64,000 nt of DNA from JADFGZ01 sp965222345 (GTDB lineage Bacteria > Acidobacteriota > Terriglobia > 2-12-FULL-54-10). Positions 58,210-64,000 of this stretch are shown in pieces (positions within the stretch are counted from its first letter, which is position 1; every line of letters begins with the position of its first letter). The notes below the pieces were generated by a model. It was not told the DNA's origin. It saw nothing but the letters and a program-made list of their open reading frames with translations, and ran no database searches. Made by a program: the position numbers and the translations under genes. The stretch is taken from NCBI GenBank assembly GCA_965222345.1, contig CBDCTS010000007.1:2117800-2181799 (forward strand), given 5' to 3'.

Positions 58210-60635
58210 TGCGATCGCGATCTCCTCATCTGAAATACCGTGCTTCGGACTATGCCACGAACCAGGGCTGACCAGCGATAGTCGTTCGGAGCGGCCTCCC
58301 GCATGATTTTTCTAATGGCTGGAGCATCGTAATACTCGAGTCCGCGCCCCAGGGCATAAGTCAGCAGCTTTTCGGTCACGGTATGGACGAATTGTTCTTC
58401 TTTGTCCAGCAACACCTTCCGGAGCCCTATGGGACCCTCGAAACGGGAACCGTCCGGGAGCACCCCGGAGGAATCGACAGGGCTGTCGCCGTCGTCGGTT
58501 CGCCAATGGCCAATCCCGTCAAAGTTTTCGAGCGCGAATCCCAACGGGTCCATTACTACGTGGCAACTGGCGCAAGCGGGGTTGGTGCGGTGCTGCTCCA
58601 TCCGCTCACGCAACGAGAGGACCTTGCCATCCTTGCTTTGCTCCTTTAAGAAGGGGACGTCCGGAGGCGGAGGCGGGGGCGGAGTACCGAGGATGTTATT
58701 CATCACCCACTTGCCGCGCAGAACCAGCGACGTGCGGTTGGCATACGAAGTGACCGTGAGGATACTGCCCTGGCCCAGCAAACCTCTGCGATTCTCATTC
58801 TCGCCGGCCAACGTAACGCGCCGGAAATGGCTGCCGTAAACGTTCGGTATTTGATAGTGCCTGGCCAGGCGCTCGTTGAGAAAGGTGTAGTCCGCATTCA
58901 ACAAATCCAGCACGCTGCGATCCTCGCGCAGCATGCTTTCGAGGAACAGCTCCGTTTCCTGCTGGAACGCCTCGCGCAACTCCTCGTCGAAATAGGGGAA
59001 CGCCTCCGGGTCCGGCGACACCGAACGCAGATTGCGCACCTGCAGCCACAGCCCGGCAAAATTGCTCACCAAAGCCTTGGCGCGTCCGTCAGCCAGCATA
59101 CGCTGCACCTGCTGTTCCAGCACCACAGGGTCTTTGAGCCGGCCGCGTTCTGCCAGCTCCAGCAGTTCATCATCGGGCAAACTGCTCCAGAGAAAAAACG
59201 ACAGCCTGGAAGCCAGTTCCAGATCGTTAACGGGATAGGCCGTATTCGCTGCAACCCCCTCCGGATCGCGTTCGATGCGGAAAAGGAACTCCGGGCTAAT
59301 CAGCATTCTTTCCAACGCCATGCCGATTCCCGCAACGAAGCCGCTCTCACTTCGTCCAGCCTCGTAAAAGCGGAGCAGAGTTTGAACGTCTTTGCCGGTG
59401 ACAGGCCGGCGATAAGCGCGGCGCGCCAGCGTGGAGAGAATCTTCTTGGCGCAGGCCGCTTCATCCATGCTTGTGGAGTTGCCGGATGGGTGGCATATAA
59501 AAATCTTGCGGCGGCTGGGAGTGTCGCCCGCTCCTTTGGCGTTGTATGGCCCGCCGATCGTGACGCTGCCGATGGCAGGGATCCCTCCCTTAAACGGCGC
59601 GAACTCAATCTGTGTCAGGCGCGGTTGCAGCGGCCCTTCCGGCAGCGGAGCTTTTTCCAGAAAAGTGACCCCCAGCACCCGGGCGCCTGCCTTCACCGGA
59701 AGCCGCAGCTCCAAGCCCGCTTCCGCCGTGTTCCGCTCGTATTCTTCCTGCTCCGGATCCCCTTGGGTGGCGGAGGAAAAAATTCCGGAAGACTGACCCT
59801 TATTGTCTCCGCCGACCGTGAACATCTTGATTCTGGCGCCATCCAAGCGAACGTCGAGCTGGTGCGGCTCGCCGAGGCCCCGGATATAATCTCTCGCGTT
59901 TCTTTGCAGGCCGATCTGGATGGTGTACTCGCCGTCGAGCGGGAAATAATGACGAATTGCGACCCCGCCGCGCGATCCAAACGGCAGGTCTTCGCTGGTG
60001 CGCTGTTCTTGCATCAGGTAGCTGGGAACATCGTAGGTCTCGAAGATGGGGCGGATCGTGGAATCTCCTATGGCAAGGCGGCTGATCTTGCGCGCGGCGG
60101 CTAAGTATCTCTCCAGCAGCAGAGGCGACACCGACAGGGCATCCCCCACGTTGTCAAAGCCGTGGGCCGATTCATCGGAAGGAAGGAGCGCGTCGCTATC
60201 AACCTCCAAGGCAATCAGGTCTCGGATTGCGTAGGCGTATTCTGTGCGGTTGAGCCGCCGAATGACCGGCCTGCCGGGATTGGGATCGGTTGCGGCCGAG
60301 CGGTCGAGCTCCGCTTCCAGATATTCAGCCAGGGAATCGTAGGCGGCGTTGCCGGGCCGCGGCATTCCCGGAGGCGGCATCTGCCGAGTCCGAATTTTAC
60401 GGACAACCTTTTCCCACTCTGCCGCGCCTTCGCTGACATCCCCGATGTCCATTTTGTCCAGCATCAGGTCTGCCGTCTTCAGCGTTTCGTTGTGGCAGGT
60501 GACGCAGTACTGATCGAGAAGCGCACGTTGTTGCGAGACAGGCGGCGCAGCAGGGCCGGATTCCTGGCCGGCTGAGGGAAGCAAGCCTGCTCCGAATGCC
60601 ACAAATCCAATCAACCCCAGTAAAGTTAGGCGCAT
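58206..60635 (-). CDS. secreted DUF1587/DUF1592/DUF1588/DUF1585 protein with two CxxCH motifs (cassette C)
   Basis: 809 residues from ATG 60635 (GTG 60647 is an in-frame alternative). Signal peptide (LTLLGLIGFVAFGAGLLPSAGQ), haem motif CVTCH at residues 44-48, IRRLNRTEYAYAIRDLIALE, a middle beta domain about 28 residues longer than in cassette B, ARRAYRRPVTGKD, LSFFLWSSLPDDELLELAERG, LLNADYTFLNERLARHY and PPPPPPDVPFLKE, second haem motif CASCH near the C-terminus, and DYRWSALV at the end. No strong RBS is seen. Confidence 0.93.
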   Translation of the reverse strand: MRLTLLGLIGFVAFGAGLLPSAGQESGPAAPPVSQQRALLDQYCVTCHNETLKTADLMLDKMDIGDVSEGAAEWEKVVRKIRTRQMPPPGMPRPGNAAYDSLAEYLEAELDRSAATDPNPGRPVIRRLNRTEYAYAIRDLIALEVDSDALLPSDESAHGFDNVGDALSVSPLLLERYLAAARKISRLAIGDSTIRPIFETYDVPSYLMQEQRTSEDLPFGSRGGVAIRHYFPLDGEYTIQIGLQRNARDYIRGLGEPHQLDVRLDGARIKMFTVGGDNKGQSSGIFSSATQGDPEQEEYERNTAEAGLELRLPVKAGARVLGVTFLEKAPLPEGPLQPRLTQIEFAPFKGGIPAIGSVTIGGPYNAKGAGDTPSRRKIFICHPSGNSTSMDEAACAKKILSTLARRAYRRPVTGKDVQTLLRFYEAGRSESGFVAGIGMALERMLISPEFLFRIERDPEGVAANTAYPVNDLELASRLSFFLWSSLPDDELLELAERGRLKDPVVLEQQVQRMLADGRAKALVSNFAGLWLQVRNLRSVSPDPEAFPYFDEELREAFQQETELFLESMLREDRSVLDLLNADYTFLNERLARHYQIPNVYGSHFRRVTLAGENENRRGLLGQGSILTVTSYANRTSLVLRGKWVMNNILGTPPPPPPPDVPFLKEQSKDGKVLSLRERMEQHRTNPACASCHVVMDPLGFALENFDGIGHWRTDDGDSPVDSSGVLPDGSRFEGPIGLRKVLLDKEEQFVHTVTEKLLTYALGRGLEYYDAPAIRKIMREAAPNDYRWSALVRGIVRSTVFQMRRSRSQ

Positions 60636-60654
60636 TGAATCAACCACATCATTT

Positions 60655-60674
60655 TAGTAGGCACAGCAGCCTAC
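60655..60674 (-). promoter_or_regulatory. palindrome upstream of cassette C
   Basis: AGTAGGC-ACAGCA-GCCTACT, a perfect 7-bp inverted repeat 20 bases before the start. Could be an operator or leader hairpin. No matching palindrome lies before cassette B. Confidence 0.4.
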
Positions 60675-61077
60675 TTTCACAGTTAAGGCAACTCACAGCA
60701 GGGTGTCATCGGAGCCCTTCGGGATGACATCCAAATAAAGGCTTTGCAGCAGATCCATTTACATTATATTGACTTCGAGCGCACCCTCAACCGGCCCGGA
60801 AGCCCGGTTCGAGCGCATGGCCCGGTCAAGCGACCCGACCGCGTGTATTTTAGCATAGTGCAAGTAATTTGGTGCATGATGCTCTGGCGCGCCCGGACAC
60901 CGCTACATTGCCGGGTGAGGGTTGAGCCGGGTAAGCAAGCATAGGCATGGCGATACGAGCTTGTACAGTGCGGAGGGCTGGCGTATGATTTTGGACGAGC
61001 AGGAAGATCAAAACAGAAATTCAACTGTGAACCGGGCTGAAGTGCAAACAACGCGTTAACAAGCAAGGGGTTGAACT
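60675..61077. other. intergenic region between divergent cassette C and GMC genes
   Basis: No gene supported. AAGGGGTTGAACT before 61078 contains the RBS of the oxidoreductase gene. Confidence 0.35.
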
Positions 61078-62580
61078 ATGGCTGCCGATGACAGTTACGA
61101 CGTGGTGATAGCGGGAGGTGGCATGGCCGGCTGCATCCTGGCCGGGCGAATCGCGGAACAGGGAGTGAATCCCAAGACAGGCGACCGGCTTAGGGTCGCT
61201 TTGGTAGAAGCGGGTCCTTATTGGAAAGGGGACCTGCGGCCAGGCTATGGCCATCCAGTCAGGCGGCAGAGGATTACGAACAGCATCCATGCTCGAACCG
61301 ATCGTTTGCTGTGGCCTTACCGAGTCACGGGAACGGGCAAGATCGTAGGAGGCAGCTCGATTCACTTTGGAGGCAATGCGTGGCTACCCGGAGAGGTGGA
61401 TCTGGAAAACTGGGTTGCAGAATCGGGAGTGGATTGGACCTGGGACGAGCTGAAGACAGCGGTGGATGAGGCGCGGGAAATGTTTCATATTCAATCTGCG
61501 CCGCAGGAAGCTTTGTCGAAGGGCACGATGATGTTCCGAGACGCGGCCAGAGCCCTGGGCCATGATGTGCAGCCTTCGCCCATGGCAGCTCAGAATTGCC
61601 TCTACTGCGGCTACTGCGGCGGCGGATACATGTGCCGGTACGACAGCAAGGGCACCTCCCTGGTCTATGCCTTTCTGGCGGAGAAGAACGGAGCGAACAT
61701 CATCTCCGAGGCCGAGGTGGAGCGGGTGCTCATAGAAAAGCAGGGGGCCAGGGCGGTCGCCAAGGGAATCGTGTATCGCAAGGACGGGCAACTGCGGGAA
61801 GCAAAGGCCGAGAAAGTGATCCTGTCGTGCGGCGTGGCGGGGACGCCGCTGTTGCTGTACCGATCCGGGTATGGCTCCAGGGAGATGCTGGGAAACCGTC
61901 TGACCGTTGAGAATGGCAATATCGGAAAGAACATGACGGGAGATACTTCATTCTCTTTGGCCGCCTTGTTCGATGAGCCGATCAAGCGGAAGCAGTGGGG
62001 AGCCAGCGGCGCCTGTAATTACTTCTTGGAGGATGCTCACAGGGACGGATCGTTTCGGCTGAGGTTCAAAGACAGTTTCGACAACCGGCTGGAATTCCCG
62101 GACCGGATAGCCCTGGGCGAGTTTGCCCCGGAGTTCGGCAAAGAGCACAAGAAATATATGAAGGATGCTCTGGTTCGGCTGGGGGGAATCAACCTGGGAG
62201 TCCAGAACATCAAAAGCGTCCGGGGAACGATCAACCCGGATGCGCAGATTGAATTCGAAGGGGACGGCGGGTTGGTGGAAAAGCGATGGGCGGAAGGGAT
62301 CGAACTTGCGGCGGAAGTTCTCAGAAAGATGGGCGCTACGAAAATCAGCCAGAGAAGGCCGCAATTTCGCAGAATTTCCCACGAGCAGGGAACCTGCCGG
62401 GCGGGCGACAGCCGGGAAAACTCGGTGGTCAACTCCCATTTTGAGTCGCACGACGTGGAGAACCTGCTGATCGCTGATGCGAGCGCCATACCCAGGAATA
62501 CGGTGTCGTTGGCAGCAGGCCCGGTGATGGCAGTGGCTTGTTTTGCCTGGCGACGCATTGTGAAACGGCACTTTCAGTAA
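61078..62580 (+). CDS. GMC-type FAD-dependent oxidoreductase
   Basis: 500 residues. FAD-binding N-terminus YDVVIAGGGMAGCILAGRIAEQ, LRVALVEAGP, then GKIVGGSSIHFGGNAWL, and a C-terminal GMC_oxred_C-type segment ADASAIPRNTVSLAAGPVMAVA. A cysteine-rich loop CLYCGYCGGGYMC (about residues 175-190) is characteristic of the membrane-bound gluconate/2-keto-sugar or similar dehydrogenase class and could hold an iron-sulfur cluster. No signal peptide; export might occur by hitchhiking with the Tat-bearing partner gene product. Substrate likely a sugar, sugar acid or alcohol. Confidence 0.85.
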   Translation: MAADDSYDVVIAGGGMAGCILAGRIAEQGVNPKTGDRLRVALVEAGPYWKGDLRPGYGHPVRRQRITNSIHARTDRLLWPYRVTGTGKIVGGSSIHFGGNAWLPGEVDLENWVAESGVDWTWDELKTAVDEAREMFHIQSAPQEALSKGTMMFRDAARALGHDVQPSPMAAQNCLYCGYCGGGYMCRYDSKGTSLVYAFLAEKNGANIISEAEVERVLIEKQGARAVAKGIVYRKDGQLREAKAEKVILSCGVAGTPLLLYRSGYGSREMLGNRLTVENGNIGKNMTGDTSFSLAALFDEPIKRKQWGASGACNYFLEDAHRDGSFRLRFKDSFDNRLEFPDRIALGEFAPEFGKEHKKYMKDALVRLGGINLGVQNIKSVRGTINPDAQIEFEGDGGLVEKRWAEGIELAAEVLRKMGATKISQRRPQFRRISHEQGTCRAGDSRENSVVNSHFESHDVENLLIADASAIPRNTVSLAAGPVMAVACFAWRRIVKRHFQ

Positions 62581-62626
62581 TTGAATTTCCTGCCGGAAAA
62601 CGTTCCAGCAACCGGGGAGGAGAAAA

Positions 62627-63292
62627 ATGCCAGAAAAAAGCGAGAGCATGGTTCGGAGGAAGTTTTTAAAGCAGGCCGGCCTGGGCACGGCTGCCATTGC
62701 GGCCTCGGGATCGCTGTTGCGGCAAGCCCCGCTATCGCAGGAAGTCCAGGCTGCCGGGATGAGCAGCCGCCAAGCTATTGTTTTCCTCCTGGGGGACACC
62801 TTGATCCCCTCAGAGCCCGACGATCCCGGCTACCGGGAGATGGAGTGGTATGGCATCACCGAGGAGGTGATGAAAGGGCTGGGCGACACCAGCGATGAGG
62901 ACTTCGAGACCTTCAACCGGGAGAGCAAGAGCTTGTTCGAAGGAAAAAGCTTTCTGGATTTAGACGAGAACCAAAGAACGGATTATCTGAATCTAATCAT
63001 CGATGGGGGCAGGTTCGCCGACAAGCAGTTGCTGGGAAAGCTGCAATCGGTTTACAGAAAGGTCCGGGCCAGAATCTTCTCGCTTTTTTATCGAAACTTT
63101 CCGGAGCACGTCGTACCGCGCGACGTCCATGACGTTCCCATTGTGCGGCCTGGAGATAATCATCAGATCACCAATCCCAACACGCCGAACCTGGTCACTG
63201 CCTGGGATACAACCGGATTTAAAGGCCCTCTGCGCTGGGAGGAGGAAGAGGAGCGAAGATCGTTTTTAAAGAAAGTCAGATGGCAGGAATAA
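62627..63292 (+). CDS. Tat-exported gluconate 2-dehydrogenase subunit 3-like protein
   Basis: 221 residues, 46 bases after the GMC gene, with GGGGAGGAGAAAA before ATG. Tat signal VRRKFLKQAGLGTAAIAASGSLL; the mature helical part (IVFLLGDTLIPSEPDDPGYREMEWYGI, DENQRTDYLNLIIDGG) resembles the small subunit of three-component gluconate or fructose dehydrogenases. In those enzymes this subunit carries the flavoprotein through the Tat pathway, which fits the lack of a signal on the GMC protein. Confidence 0.82.
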   Translation: MPEKSESMVRRKFLKQAGLGTAAIAASGSLLRQAPLSQEVQAAGMSSRQAIVFLLGDTLIPSEPDDPGYREMEWYGITEEVMKGLGDTSDEDFETFNRESKSLFEGKSFLDLDENQRTDYLNLIIDGGRFADKQLLGKLQSVYRKVRARIFSLFYRNFPEHVVPRDVHDVPIVRPGDNHQITNPNTPNLVTAWDTTGFKGPLRWEEEEERRSFLKKVRWQE

Positions 63293-63340
63293 CATTGCCG
63301 GAAATAAGCCATGCTGCATCTGACACGCAGGGAAAAGCCC

Positions 63341-64000
63341 ATGACCGCTCGATTCTTGTTGCTGCTCGGAGCCATGAGCCTGGTTCTTACGGGGACAGGC
63401 TGGGCGCTGCAAGGGCATGATGTAAATTTTGACTATCCTCCAATCCCTTTCGATCACAAGGCAATCCAATACATGGAGCAGCCGGCGGATGGACCCGTAG
63501 CCCGTCTGGAAAGACGGATGGAGAAGGGCGAGGTGAAGCTGGAGTTCGATCCGAAGTGGGGATATTTGCGCAGCGTGCTGAACCACCTTGGGATCAACAT
63601 AGACTCTCAGGTGTTGGTCTTCTCGCAAACCAGCTTCCGGGCTTCCCAAGTATCCCCGGCAAGACCTCGGGCGATTTACTTCAATGACAGCGTATCGGTT
63701 GCGCATGTGCAGGACAACCCGGTGCTGGAAGTGGCGTCACTGGACCCAAAACAAGGCATAGTCTTTTACACGCTGGACGTCCGGCAGTCCGACGCCCCCG
63801 GCTTCCACCGCCTGGATATGACCTGTCTACAGTGCCACATGGGCCCCGCGACGCTGAATATCCCGGGCATCGTGGTCAGCTCGGTGCAACCAAGTCCTGA
63901 AGGGTCGCCCTTTACACGCGCCTTCGCCACCGACCATCGCATCCCTTTGGCCGAGCGCTGGGGCGGATGGTACGTCACCGGAGCGCATAGCGGGATCGCG
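63341..64000 (+). CDS. c-type cytochrome-like exported protein (partial, runs off the window)
   Basis: 220 residues visible, no stop before the window end. ATG 63341 begins a clean signal peptide (TARFLLLLGAMSLVLTGTGWA) with GCAGGGAAAA upstream; ATG 63311 is in frame. A haem motif CLQCH occurs in MTCLQCHMGPATLNIPG. The preceding segment (VFSQTSFRASQVSPARPRAIYFND) resembles acidobacterial and planctomycete cytochrome proteins that begin with this FSQTSFQ pattern. As third gene of the GMC set it is a plausible electron acceptor for the dehydrogenase. Confidence 0.8.
   Translation, partial: MTARFLLLLGAMSLVLTGTGWALQGHDVNFDYPPIPFDHKAIQYMEQPADGPVARLERRMEKGEVKLEFDPKWGYLRSVLNHLGINIDSQVLVFSQTSFRASQVSPARPRAIYFNDSVSVAHVQDNPVLEVASLDPKQGIVFYTLDVRQSDAPGFHRLDMTCLQCHMGPATLNIPGIVVSSVQPSPEGSPFTRAFATDHRIPLAERWGGWYVTGAHSGIA

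Overview
The window looks like a GC-rich chromosomal segment from an acidobacterium, probably a Solibacter/Bryobacter-like lineage assembled from an environmental sample. This is inferred from a VWFA-related protein of the acidobacterial type, an Oar-like TonB-dependent receptor with an N-terminal carboxypeptidase-regulatory domain, several DUF1552 and DUF1592-type secreted proteins, and the general codon and GC style. No rRNA or marker gene fixes the taxonomy.

Layout. (1) 1-4.5 kb: end of a DUF1592-type cytochrome gene, a DUF1552 gene, an orphan PD-(D/E)XK nuclease-like gene and an exported ankyrin-repeat gene (cassette A). (2) 4.7-12.3 kb: a histidine operon, hisI-G-D-C-HAD-B-H-F-A, preceded by a short His-rich leader peptide and a terminator hairpin, which is a classical attenuator. 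hisE is not in the window, and an HAD phosphatase inside the operon may supply the histidinol-phosphatase step. (3) 12.5-14.5 kb: a double-GNAT acetyltransferase, tRNA-His(GTG) and a small lipoprotein. (4) 14.6-16.05 kb: an IS of the ISNCY/IS1202 type with a 17-bp target duplication; a second copy lies at 38.58-40.0 kb. (5) 16.1-20.5 kb: a thiolase and an mlaEFD-type lipid ABC/MCE operon, followed by a self-contained transcription unit that probably makes a structured small RNA. (6) 20.9-27.7 kb: a Nudix hydrolase, a LysW-like acidic zinc ribbon, a small secreted protein, then purQ-purL-purF-purN. (7) 27.7-38.6 kb: a repeat-rich accessory region with decaying genes (IS481 remnant, TonB receptor with a 48-bp stop-bearing insertion, Tsx-like porin with a frameshift, amino-acid decarboxylase pseudogene) among a thioredoxin-TPR protein, a Tat-exported protein and a STAS protein.

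(8) 40.0-45.3 kb: cassette B, the most intact form of a three-gene unit: secreted two-CxxCH DUF1592-type protein, Tat-exported DUF1552 protein, exported ankyrin protein. (9) 45.7-48.6 kb: tRNA-Arg(TCG), dispersed repeats, a ferredoxin/metallo-beta-lactamase fusion and a VWFA protein. (10) 49.0-55.0 kb: gltB-gltD glutamate synthase. (11) 55.2-60.6 kb: cassette C on the minus strand in the same gene order. (12) 61.1 kb to the end: a GMC oxidoreductase, a gluconate-2-dehydrogenase-subunit-3-like Tat protein and the start of a CxxCH cytochrome-like protein, a probable periplasmic dehydrogenase set.

The strongest candidate for an undescribed system is the threefold repeated cassette DUF1592 / DUF1552 / ankyrin, all exported and with the first two genes translationally coupled in every copy. 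The best regulatory finds are the his attenuator and the structured RNA at 20.58-20.81 kb.
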